DNA of 64,000 nucleotides from Austropuccinia psidii. Lineage: Eukaryota; Basidiomycota; Pucciniomycetes; Pucciniales; Sphaerophragmiaceae. Shown in pieces: positions 10,991 to 21,389 of the stretch. Position 1 is the first letter of the stretch; each line of letters opens with the position of its first letter. The notes beneath the pieces were generated by a model. It was given only the letters and a program-made list of their open reading frames with translations, did no database searches and had not been told where the DNA came from. A program made the translations under genes and the position numbers. Where the stretch lies: positions 7,683,888 through 7,747,887 of the forward strand of contig JALGQZ010000014.1 in NCBI GenBank assembly GCA_023105745.1, read 5' to 3'.

Positions 10991-13596
10991 ATGTTGTGCA
11001 CTTTGTGTGCTAAGCGGCGTATCCCCTGCATCCACTCCTGCACAATGACCAATGCGTGTGATGCTTGCCAACAAGAACACACAAAATGCTTGTTTTCTGT
11101 GTGACCCTTCTGACCATGGGGCCTGTCAGGTTGAGTCTATGATGAAGCTTAGTAATAAATATTTACAAGCTTTGACTATGACTGTTACATGGTAAAAATA
11201 GTATAAAAAGTTTATTTTAATGATAATAAAGGCTAATAAAAGAATAATCAGGGCTTTACTATTGAGAAATAGTGGTGGTGAGCACTGTTGAAATCCCTGG
11301 GTGCAGCTTTACCTGTTGGTTTACAATAACCAAGACTACAATACTTAAAATAAGAAGTATACCTGATTATTTTCCAACAGTATAACTGTTTTTGACAGTT
11401 GTACTATATATGAATTCAAGGAAAGGATGAGGAAACCTTTTCTGTTGGAGAAAAGGTCCCTTTTTATCCTAAAATTGGGTGATAAAGGCTTATGGACCTT
11501 TCCACATAGAGGAAGTGAAGATTTTTCACTTTCTAGGACTGGCTTGTGGTTTTCACAAGGCCTTTATAGCCTGTATTGGGCTCAGATGTGGTTTTGAAAC
11601 CACATCTGGGGAATTTTCACCAATACAGGGTGAAAACTTTCATCTGGGGACCACATAGCCCTCTTTTGATGTGTATGATGCGTAGAATTCTGTACAGAAC
11701 CCCAGTATTGACCAAACTATGAGGTATTGAAGTATAAACAGGCTTCTTTGTCTTTTTGACACCTCATCATAATAGTTATGGGATAATATCCCACAGTAAG
11801 GCTGTATTGGTCTCACTGTGGAATTTTTACCTTAAAACTTCCATAAATTTGTCATTTTTTGAGATATCAAGCTCAAGGTTGGTTAACTTTGTAGCACTGG
11901 ATTTTTTCTACACAATGGTACCTCATTTGATATGGCTATCATTAAATACGGCAAGGTTATTCCATGTACAAGATTTTTTGTACATATGTATGATATGCTT
12001 AAAATCTGTATGGAACTTGTTTTTCCCATACATTTTGTTCTAGATGAGATATGGGGAAATGGAAGGCACTATCAGATATTCCTGATTGTGCTCTTTCCAA
12101 AAGTACCCCACTTTGGGTATCTCACACTAAAACTGTAGAAGTTGGATGAGAGGTGAATATTTTATTCACCCTTATTTCACCTCATTTTGGTCATAACTTC
12201 TGTAATTGTGGTGCTAGCTCAATTTGGTTAGTACAATTGGATAGCCCTGACACAGAGTTCCATTTGAGATACCCATTTGATGGCTTTAATCCTCTTCCTC
12301 TGGATTTCAGATGAGGTGAAAAATAAGTTTTATGCTCATCAACACCTTTGAGCAGGAATAACTTTGTCATTCCTTGTCCTATGATGGTGGGACTTGTATA
12401 TTTGGAAAGAGGTGATCTTCCTCTTTCTTTAAATACTTTTTTAGCTTATTTGGCTCTACCATTGTTTTATGGTATTTGGCTGTCATGCTTGTGCTCTGGT
12501 TTTTAGTCACAGGCTGACACGGCCAGAGGAGTTCCCGCCCAAGACACCCTCATGAGGACTCCTTTGTGGTCAACAATGATGAAAGAATTCCCAAGCGGGA
12601 ATGGACGCCAAGACCCCAAAAAGGAAGATGGGAACAATTCCAACCAATTAGCCCAGTTCCATCTAGTATCGATTTGTCCACCATCCGATGGTCACTTCAC
12701 TCCTTGACCTGAGTGAAGTGATTATCCAGCCAATGAAGAATGGTGATGGAAAGAGGACATTTGAGCTTGGGCCAATACTCACCATGTCTGTCACCCATGG
12801 GATTCAAACGCCAAAGTAAGTTTTCTTTTTCCTCCTTAATTCATTTCTCTTCACGCAATCATACTGACTTCTTTTCCATTATGCATAGAACAATACCAAC
12901 CAAATCCCCTGTGACAAGACTCTCCCATTCCTAGTTTCCCTGGAAAGAAAACTCTGCGGAAACTGACTCCAGGCCCAAGTGGCACCCAATGGTTGTAGGA
13001 CTTATTCCACTGTAAGCAGCCAAAGATTCCTTTGCTAATTTTGACTTTTGACTCAAGTGAACTGACTATTCCTCCTTTTGTAGAACCCTCTCAACCCAAT
13101 GAGCCACCTATTCCAGGCCCTAGTCAACCCTCAGAGCTACATGAGGATGCTTCGACTCATGAGCTTGAACCTGAGGTGGCTCCAACCCAATCAACGGGGG
13201 AACCTTTTGGCAAGTCCCCACTTCACTTTTTTCACTCTTTTCAGCTTTTCCTCACCCCTCCTTTGCCCATCTCCAGCTCATCCGGCTACACCCACCTCTG
13301 TGATCATCATCGACGATATGCCCTTTGGATCCCCTCATTCCCACAATCAGGCTTGGCAGGAATTTACGGACTTGCAACCAACCCTCATGATTCCTCAAGA
13401 AATTTTCCATAAATCAATCAACCAAGTCTTGTTGAAGCATCACTGATTGCTCCACATGATTCCCTTTGTGGACACAACTAATTGAAAGGAGATGCACCGG
13501 GAATTCTGGGAGGAACTAAACTCCCTCCTTGGCCAGGCACTGGAGGCTTATCCAAAAGAGGACATCACTGGGATAGTCTCAATATTCCTTGAAAAA
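10991..13596 (+). pseudogene. Repeat-encoded Zn2Cys6 zinc-cluster protein gene, broken
   Basis: The frame opens at ATG 10991, just after a 3' splice site with branch TACTAAC. Residues 3-34 contain six cysteines spaced C-x2-C-x6-C-x9-C-x2-C-x6-C, the fungal binuclear zinc-cluster pattern, with a basic AKRRIP loop. This predicts nuclear DNA binding. A TGA at 11102 ends the frame, and LTR-C (11124-12519) splits it further. Coding resumes at 12525 with EDSFVVN and IPKREWTPRPQ. Introns follow at 12816-12888, 13012-13083 and 13210-13276; the last starts GC instead of GT. Later exons are Pro/Ser-rich (TPGPSGTQWL, PIPGPSQPSE) and end in a conserved-looking region (TSVIIIDD, ELNSLLGQALEAYPKEDI). Several stops, including TGA at 12912 and TAG at 12997, make it a pseudogene. 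Outside the zinc cluster I recognise no domain. The family is, from memory, multicopy in Austropuccinia. Confidence 0.6.
11124..12519. mobile_element. Solo LTR, family LTR-C
   Basis: It starts TGTCAGGTTGAG and ends CAGGCTGACA, so the termini are TGTCAG/CTGACA. The flanks are GGGCC (11119-11123) and CGGCC (12520-12524), a 5-bp target duplication with one mismatch. Removing the LTR and one flank rejoins the zinc-cluster ORF on both sides, which proves insertion. A second copy starts at 63548, with shared words such as AGTGGTGGTGAGCACTGTTG and GGTGCAGCTTTACCTGTTGG. No ORF belongs to it. The superfamily cannot be decided from an LTR alone. Confidence 0.8.
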
Positions 13597-13974
13597 TCAA
13601 AAAAATTGTGCATTGTTTTCACTTTTTACCTTTTGTAATACACTCCTTCAAATAGGTTATTTGTATTAAGTGAAATGTTTTTTCAATTTCTATTACATTC
13701 TCTGTTCATGTGAAAATATTTTATTTCCTCAATGGTGTGAATCCCTATTGTGTGAGAAGAATTTTTGTAAGTGCCCCACCAAATGTTTCAGTCAGTATTT
13801 CTTTGTGGGAACCTATTTTGCAGAAAATGTGCAAATAGTCACCATTACTGCCTCTTATATTTTCTTCTTCCATGGTTGATCTTAACTGTAAAAACAAGGA
13901 GTTTCCCCGCATGTGAGCAATCCACTGGAGATTGATGAGTCATTGCCTTTCCTATGGTCAAACACTATCAATCT
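13597..13974. other. Intergenic stretch between convergent pseudogenes
   Basis: T-rich sequence follows the last conserved codons of the zinc-cluster gene and may be its 3' untranslated region. No gene, repeat or structure was seen. Confidence 0.4.
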
Positions 13975-14230
13975 TAGTCCTGTAAGGAATAGTTATAATT
14001 TTCGGGAGGCTGCCCGGCATAAGGAATAATCTTAATTGTTGGGAACCTGTTCAAGTGTAAGGATTTGCATGTGAAGCGTTGGGAGCCTGCACCGGCATAA
14101 GGAAGTGTTGGAATTGTCAGGAGGATGCCCCGGAGTAAGGAGTTTGAATATTTGGGAACCTGTACAAGCATAAGGATTTTTGTGTGAAGCATCAGGATCC
14201 TTGACAAGCGCAAGGAGTTGTGTGCCAAGA
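13975..14230. repeat. CATAAGGA-type minisatellite between convergent pseudogenes
   Basis: Six to seven imperfect units of about 36-40 bp, each with [CG][AG]TAAGGA followed by a TTGGGA.CCTG block. Cores lie near 13981, 14018, 14058, 14097, 14136, 14170 and 14208. It shares the CATAAGGA core with the arrays at 6360-6790 and 19266-19754 and has the same orientation. It lies at the far end of the longer repeat B copy, so it may be that element's second subterminal array. Confidence 0.65.
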
Positions 14231-14421
14231 AGAGCAAGCAACCACACCAAGCATACAGTGGCATTTCACCCCTTTTTCATGTGAGCCACCATATAACCCC
14301 AATTCCAGCCCATCAAAACCAGGTGTATACTGTCCTGCGCATTATCACACCCTTATTCTCCAATCACCCTCTAACTCCCAGATGCACACAAATTCCCCCA
14401 TTCTTCTAATTGAGGGGAGAT

Positions 14422-15455
14422 TTAATTACCATCTCTGAAGTGATAGCCCACTCCCTTGCCAATCTCAAAATAGCCATGGCTTTTCTGCCACATTGTTTTT
14501 GCTAACCGCCTTGAGCATTGTGCAGAAATACTCACTAGTGTTGTGTTTTTGCTGTCCTGTGCTGGATCAGTATAATGAACAAATATACTACTGTCCCACA
14601 CTACCTGAATGAGCCCATGACATTCAGATAGATCAATCCAGAAATGCTCATTTCGGAAAATCAATTTTCCCCCTGTACACCACTTTGACACATCTCTTTG
14701 AATTTGGCAGGTCCACTTATCAGCTTGAAACCACCATTCCAAAGCATACAACAATGCATCCTTATCAACATGAGGCAAGGTTTTGCATCTGTTCATGGTG
14801 AAAGTTAGTGCAGAAGCAAACTTGAATTCCCCCTTATTTGCGGAAATATTGGCTTCATAGTTGAATTGATCAAAGGATGGAACCTCCAATGACTTGTAGC
14901 AAGTTTGAATCTTTTGAAATAATTTATTCCCAGAATATTGTAAGGATTGACCTAGAATAAAACCCACCAAGCTAAGATTTGTGCCCTGGTTCTGCCATTC
15001 ATCCTTTGCGTCTTCAATTCTCCCAAGGCTTCCATAAATCCCAAACTGTTTGTACTTCATGCTGCATTTGCGCCACCCAATTGTGAACATAAATCCCTCA
15101 AAGAATTCCCATATTTTTCAATTGGGTTGGTGAATTTTCTTTTGTTAAATAAGAATTGTGATAATTCATCCCATTGATTTACCTCAACTTCACCCATTGT
15201 TATAAATGGTCTGAATTTGACAAGGGCAATGAGCAATCCGGTTGAGGAGAAAATTGCCACACAGTCAAAGTGAATGCATTTGATCTGATTGACATCCACA
15301 ACCCTCCAAATTCCACTTGGGGTCATATTTTCTGATACTGGCATTGATATTTGTGCTGTTGGTTGAGTGGAGGAAAAAAACTTATTCTTTTGGGCAATTT
15401 TGGCCTCATTTGTCTTTTGGGATGTCCCGCTATTCCCAAGTGGTTGAGTGATCAC
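14422..15455 (-). pseudogene. Tet/JBP-like 2OG-Fe(II) dioxygenase, frameshifted
   Basis: Two overlapping minus-strand frames, 15455-15057 and 15090-14422, encode one protein of about 350 residues joined by a single-base frameshift near 15090. Frame one holds LVKFRPF, EVNQWDELSQFLF and FTNPIEKYG. Frame two (222 residues) holds the catalytic core: LTFTMN, HVDKD with the metal pair His107 and Asp109, GGKLIF, FWIDLSECHGLIQVVW, VHYTD with the distal metal His172, and SRR (194-195) for 2-oxoglutarate. This order fits the fungal Tet-like 2OG-Fe(II) oxygenase family, whose characterised relatives oxidise 5-methylcytosine in DNA. Such genes are known to be expanded in rusts and other basidiomycetes alongside transposons. 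All metal and cosubstrate residues survive, so the break may be recent or could be an unannotated intron edge. It lies downstream of gene G copy 2 on the same strand and faces the zinc-cluster gene. The true start is uncertain. Confidence 0.7.
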
Positions 15456-16344
15456 TTTGTGTTTAAGCAGACAAGATATCAGATACTACTTCCTCCCATT
15501 TGAAGCTAAGGCCTTTTGAATCTAGAATGATGCCCAATGCCAAATGAGCTTTATTCCGAACACATGTTTGACTTCCCTGTTGGAGCCCACATGGCATTGG
15601 CTTGATCTAAACTGACTAAAGCCAATTTTCTTCCATGGGGCCAAATGAGGGTGCCACATGAATGCAGAAGCATATATATATATATGGTGAGAATAAGTGA
15701 GCCACTCACACTTTCCTTCCTCACCCCAACGCTTTCCCGCAAGTTCCATTTTTCATGATTAGCATGCTTGCACATTAAAATGAAATCAAACCAAAGGATT
15801 AGTGACCATTGTGTGAATTATTGATTTCACCTGAATTTGATTTTGGTCAATGAATGTTCTTTATTTGCCACTAAAAAAAGATTACATCCGACTTTTGCAA
15901 ATTGGCCATCTCAAGTACTTAAGCCTAAAATAATGCAGTGGAAACTGTATCATTCAATTTGATATATTTATTTTTCCATTCAATGAGTTTCAAATACAGC
16001 CATGTGGAATATTGCAAGCACATGTGAATGCAATATGCACTCTGCTGCATATCCCTAATCATCCCAGTCCTCTTGAGAAATCAGTGCCATTTGGCCTATT
16101 ATGAGCTGGTGGGAAGTGATATAATCCACTTCCCGCAATGCCCCTGCGTTTGCTAATTGCAGGCACAACTTCCTGACTCAGTTTGCGTCTTGTCAGAGTA
16201 TTTTAAATGGTGTATGGAGGCATGCCTCCATACAAAGGTAGTTATTATTGGCATCCGGGCAGTAGTAGGATAGGTAGTCACAATTGATAAATTCATAAAC
16301 CACTTTCCAAAATTAAAATTCAATATATCTGATACAAAGCTAAT
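15456..16344. other. Spacer upstream of the Tet-like gene
   Basis: It contains an (AT)7 run at 15672-15685 that on the minus strand could act as a TATA element about 220 bp upstream of the 15455 frame. The short minus-strand frames around 15522-15775 have no recognisable domain. A perfect palindrome lies at 16211-16234. Nothing else was seen. Confidence 0.35.
16211..16234. other. 24-bp perfect palindrome
   Basis: The half-site TGTATGGAGGCA is followed immediately by its exact complement TGCCTCCATACA, with no spacer. It lies just beyond the last exon of gene G copy 2. It could be a dimeric protein binding site or a short cruciform. No partner site was seen. Confidence 0.8.
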
Positions 16345-18515
16345 CTAAAACGGGTCAATCCTGGTCGTAAGTTTAGCTGACCTGGGTACAGTCAATGTGA
16401 CCTCATCACTTGAACCAAGACCACACTTCTCCACCCAGGCATTACCAAGGTCTAATACCAAGCATTGTGGAAATTCAAATCTAAGAGGTACAGTGGGGGT
16501 AAAAGACTCCTATGAGAAGAAAATCTTATTCAGTAAATTACATATATACTGATTAGTACATAGCCACATGTGCTCCACTAGATTCTTATCCTATGAAAGT
16601 CTTTTTGAGATGTCAATGAGTGATAAAGCCCCTTTCACTGAGCTTGTTCTCCAGTCATCTGAGCATACCATCAAAGCACAAACCCCCGCTGCACAGAATG
16701 GCACTAATATACCATAGCAAATTTTATTTATTCTGAGATTCTTGTGACACACCAAAAGATCTTTGATGGCCTCATTTTTTTGAGCTTATGAGTTTGCCTT
16801 TCATGCCATAGACTTTGACCTTTGTATGTGCACATACCATGTTGTACACAATCATCAAGTGGATAACTGTATCCATTAGATCCTCCAGGTTCTTATGCGT
16901 CTTTGTCAATATCTCATTGTCAGCCCAACCACCTTCAATGCTAACCTTTGTTGCACATTGCTTCAATTTATAAAAGCAGGAGGCAAGGTTTTCAACTGCT
17001 TGCCATTCAAGTCCAAGAGGATCAGCAGCATTTGTTGTTGGTGCCACATATAGTTTGGGTGAAATCACATTGTATGAGACTAAACCAATGTATTCAAACA
17101 TAAAATTTTCCAAAAAATGTTTAATTTCATTGGAGGGGTAAAGACAGCTCTGAACCATTTTGAAGAAGGAGTGTTCAGATTTTGTGAGATTATCTGGAGG
17201 TTTTTCTGATTCCTTCATCAATTTGAGATTACAAATGTTATTATTAAAAAACGCTTCTGTTTCTGTTGCATTAAAAAAATCTAACCCTATATATATTGAA
17301 ATTTATCTCATATGAGTCATCAGCCAAATCATAATGTATCATTCACAGAGATAAAAATCACCTGCAATATCAAGCTCCTCCAGCCATGCCAACATTTTAA
17401 GCGCTTTGTTACTGATCACCTTGATACCAACGGGCAGGAATTTATAAGCATCATTTTTTGGTAAATTGTCCCATCAGTTTTTGTAAATACTATTGATATT
17501 ATCAAACCTCCTTTTCCATTATTGTTGAGTAATATTACAATGATAATTCAAAATGTCTCAAAACTTTTCAATGAGGAATAAAAATATTCCTTGAAAATTA
17601 GTGGAGGATGAGACTTTGGGCTCAGGGTCAGGCATTATATCAGTCATATCTTGACCCATTGTATGATGTTTAATTGTCTCCCTTTCTTTAAAAGCTTGAA
17701 TTTTTTGAGGAGTGGCAGGAGGGGTTTCATTGAGTATGGGGGGCTTTCAGTATGCAGAGGTTCATTATCAATATGGTCCACTTCAACATTGATCATGTCA
17801 TCACCTTGATCCCAGGAATCTTTTGCGGCTTCAAAGGTATGCCATTTTTTGTTGGTTTTTTTGGTGGCATTTATATTTGGTCTTTTCCTAAACCTTTTCC
17901 TGGAACTCCAATTACTGCTCGAGATTCTTCAGGTAGGGATTCTCCCACCTCTTCTCTTTCCCATGTATTGTAAGAAGCCATTTTTAACACTTTTGTATTG
18001 AATTAGTAATGGAATTATGGTTCAAATCCATCTTGAGGAGGCTCATTGCTTCAGCAATCTTTTGATGTACATAATCAGGAATTTTACTATAATTTTGAAT
18101 TTTTTCCAGCCTTGGGATTGTTTGAGTGATGTTTGAGACAAATTGTTCCTTGGATATAATTTCAACCTCACCACTGAAGCTTATGTCATCTTGCCCAGAA
18201 TCTTCTTTTGGTGCACAAGGTTCAGCAGTCTTTTCCTTCTCATAGCTTCTAAAATTCAGTTTCTGAGAGCTTGGAGGCCAAGCTGAAATAAAGGCTGACA
18301 AAACTATCAGGTTTGGAGAAATTACAAATATTCAAGATAAATCTATGCTCACATTCTGGAAGAGCTGGTGGATATGGATTACTTTCATGCGCCAGGCTCT
18401 TTACTTCAATGCCTAATTTATGACTACTGACCATATCAGATATTTCACTTCCACTCTCTGGGACTTAGGTTCATAGTGCAATGAATTCAGTTGAATTTCC
18501 TGGGGTTTGGGGCAT
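16345..18515 (-). pseudogene. Repeat-encoded gene G, copy 2 (multi-exon, broken)
   Basis: The start is ATG at 18515 (MPQTPGNSTE), homologous to copy 1, followed by a frameshift and a stop. Pieces resume at 18434-18249 (LPECEHRFILNICN) and 18301-17984 (QTIPRLEKIQN, EAMSLLKMDLN). Later pieces lie at about 17960-17590 (KWHTFEAAKDSWDQGDDMIN), 17510-17370 (KFLPVGIKVISNKALKMLAW), 17221-16772 (KESEKPPDNLTKSEHSFFKM, VKVYGMKG) and on to about 16580 with a shift. The last exon is 16509-16345 (ESFTPTVPLRFEF, VEKCGLG), after an acceptor CTCATAG. A donor GTGATT follows LEELDIAG near 17370. The whole protein would exceed 600 residues. I recognise no domain, and a nuclear or structural role is not shown. 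It lies upstream of the Tet-like gene on the same strand. Confidence 0.55.
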
Positions 18516-19265
18516 AGGAGAGGTAGTTTATTGAGTAAAGAGATAGTGACAGGTTGATGGATAACTTGATTGAAATTCTTTGAATAAAAATATCAAAATT
18601 GACAAAAAAATGTGGGAGTTCTGAAAGTGGTGGAAGTAAAATACGTTTAAGATAATTGATTCTTTTTTAGGTAATATCAATATTTGAGAATTTTGGAAAC
18701 TTTGAGAGAAGTTAAATATCAATTCAAATCAGTGCAATAGTTAGTGAACTTTTGAGAAAAAGGACATTTTAGAACCACAAGCTGGCCAAAAGAAACCTCC
18801 CCATCAACAGCCTTGGAACCTTCCATAAATATCTATTGAACTTGTAATGGATTTATAAAATATGATTTGTTAGAAAATTCAAGGAGGTAATGTGTTGCAA
18901 ATTACTTCATATTGTTCAAATGCAATCCCTTCCGTGTGAAAAATTGAAAAAAGCTGACTAGTGAGAAACCTTCTAAAGTCAGCTTTTGAACTATTCAACA
19001 CTCATGAGGTAAGGACTAAGCAAAGTATTACATTTGAATGATATGTAATAAAATTGTTTTGTTGCAAAAACAGAAGATACAATTTGGGTTTTATATAGTA
19101 CAATTATTAGGTTTTAATTTTTGAGCCTTATGATTTAAACCCTAACCACAAAATTGTAAATATCCCCACCAATTTCCCCCCAGAACCTGTTGGGAGAGAA
19201 GGCCACTCAGCATATTTCTGTGATTGTGTTCATCATGTACACCAACAAGCCACCATACCCTATGA
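18516..19265. repeat. Repeat B upstream flank, copy 2
   Basis: Same sequence as 5652-6360, upstream of gene G copy 2, with the same landmarks such as CATGAGGTAAGGACTAAGCA. It differs by small indels, for example an extra block near 18590-18620. No coding sequence. Confidence 0.6.
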
Positions 19266-19754
19266 ATGGTAAGCGGCGGAGAGGAGGGGGCGTTGGAGGC
19301 ATATCTTGAGGGTGCCATGGGAGCATAAGGATTGTAAGCAGCAGGGGTGCAGAAGTGTAAGGAGTGGTGAGGGTGGAGATGGGGGGCGGCATCATAGTCT
19401 CATCTTGAGGGCACTGCAGGAGTGTAAGGATGGTAAGCGTGTTGAGGATTAGGGAAGTGTTGGAGACATGTTGGGAGGGCACTACATTAGCATAAGGATG
19501 GTAAGGGGAAGAGAGGATTAGGCAAGTGTGAGGGTGGTGTCAGAGGCATGTCAGGAGGGCCCTATGCAAGCATAAGGATGGTAAGTGGCAGAGAGGATTA
19601 GGAGGGTGGGAGAAGGCATAAGGAGGGGTAAGGGGGTGTCAGAGGCATATCTTGAGGGAACCACGCGAGCAGTAGCATGTCAAGCGGCAGGGGTGTGGAA
19701 GCATAAGAAGTGGTGAGGGCAGTGTTGGAGTCACATCTGGAGGGCGGTGCGGGT
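19266..19754. repeat. CATAAGGA minisatellite, array in repeat B copy 2
   Basis: Counterpart of the array at 6360-6790, with units carrying AGCATAAGGATGGTAAG and GGAGGCATGTC.GGAGGGC. CATAAGGA cores lie near 19323, 19492, 19571 and 19617. It is split from its distal flank by LTR-D, beyond which CATAAGCATG resumes at 21391. Confidence 0.75.
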
Positions 19755-20177
19755 GCATTGTGGTATTCCATACCATTAGTATCAGCTTCAAGATTACCAA
19801 TAAAACAAAAACAATTATGCAAAACATATTCACACATTACAACAACAGGTTTCAAACAGAAATATACAATACACAGCCTCAATATCTTATCAAAACTGTA
19901 TAGTATCAAAGGATTTATCCACCTTATTGCATCATCAATAACAAGCCATGCAATTAAAAGAAGTTAATCTAAATAAAGGTATATGAAGATGGACCACAGC
20001 ATCAGAGCTGTATTTTCCCCACCTTGATTAAATTGAAAGAAGAAATACCTCAAGGCTATCCATAAAATTACAATATATTTTCCAAGAACAAATATTTTCT
20101 TAGTAATAATGACATGCATCAAGCTTGATAGAAATGATGCAATCTCCATATGAAATGATACAATACTAAAATAAAAC

Positions 20178-20490
20178 ACCAGCATAATATTCTCATATAT
20201 ATCATATAAATAGAGGAAAGTTCAATTTTCAGGAGCTGTATTTTCTCCACTATCTTCGCAAAAGGAAAATCTCACCAGCCAAATTATCACAAATACATCA
20301 CATGATTTTGATAAGAAACAGAAACAACAGCATAATTTTCTCATATAATCATATAACTAGAAGAAAGTTCAATGGTCAGGAGCTGTGTTTTCTCCACTTT
20401 CTTGGCAAAAAGAAAATCTCACCAGCCAAATTATCTCAAACACATCACATGATTTTGATAAGAAAAAGTACCACCAGCATAATTCTCTCA
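20178..20490. repeat. Tandem duplication of about 150 bp inside LTR-D
   Basis: CCAGCATAAT.TTCTCATAT followed by AGGAGCTGT.TTTTCTCCAC, AAATCTCACCAGCCAAATTA and TCACATGATTTTGATAAGAA occurs twice in tandem. A third truncated start lies near 20475. The units differ by scattered substitutions. Confidence 0.7.
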
Positions 20491-20694
20491 GCAAACACAT
20501 TGCTAAATCAAAACTACATGTCTCACCAGCTAAAACCTCTCAACTATGATTTTTTCTAAGTACCCTGTTTTGAGAAGCTCTATGGAGGCCCAAAAGCTAT
20601 ATATAGAGGTCCTCTATCCCTCATTTTTTCCATCATCATGGAACAAGTTCCCACTATCCTGGATCACCCCCATCCCTGAACTAGCAGGATATCT

Positions 20695-20885
20695 AGAGTA
20701 GTAGTAGTGTTTTGGTAGTAAAAGCTCAGTAGCCTTTGTCAGTAGCTTATTATTATTATATAATAGTAGTATTAATGTAGTAAAAGCTCAGTAGCCTTGC
20801 TCATTAGCTTAGTATTATTAAAGAATAGTAGTATAACCATAGTGAAAAAGCTCAGTAGCCTTTCTCAGAGGCCTAGTATTATTAA
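20695..20885. repeat. Tandem repeat of about 70 bp inside LTR-D
   Basis: Three units of TAGTA...GTAAAAGCTCAGTAGCCTT followed by ..CAGTAGCTTATTATTATTA or variants. The unit lies downstream of the TATA-like element, so it would be in the transcribed part of the LTR. Confidence 0.65.
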
Positions 20886-21389
20886 AAGAAAAGAATTAGT
20901 GATATAAAATCAACATTAAAAATATCAAAAGAAGAATATCCAGTAGTCTTATTATTAGTATCAATAGAAGAAATTATTATAATCATCATAAAACCCAAAA
21001 AAAGAAAAAAATATTCTTATTAGTTCTATTAAAATAACAGAAAACCAATATATATATACATTATTATTACTTTTATTGAAATAACAACAAAAAAATCTTA
21101 GTGTTTATTTTATCAGAAATTTTATTTTTAAATCAGAGTTTTACTGTAGTGTTATTGATAGGTCTGATTGAAAGACTGCTGATAAGTCTTCTCTATCTGT
21201 TAAAGCCACAAATATTATTTTATTTTGTGATTCTCTGTAGGCTGACGATTCAGTATTATTTAGAGGGGCAGCTAATACACCTCAGCACCCATGGTTATTG
21301 GACAATTCTGAGATTCAAAACAGACTTACCATTAATTTCTTCCTCAAGGTACTGCCTTATTTCATCCCACACCAAAAGGAGTTCCCACA

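Larger units (their letters stand above)
19759..21389 (+). mobile_element. Solo LTR, family LTR-D
   Basis: It begins TGTGGTATTCC and ends GGAGTTCCCACA, giving TGTGG/CCACA termini. It is flanked by GCAT at 19755-19758 and 21390-21393. The uninterrupted repeat B copy 1 reads straight across the corresponding site (6755-6765), confirming a 1,631-bp insertion. A TATA-like TATATATA at 20598-20605 is followed by a pyrimidine-rich start region, suggesting plus orientation. It contains two internal tandem repeats, listed separately. Short ORFs within it are not convincing. Assignment to Copia or Gypsy is open. Confidence 0.7.
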
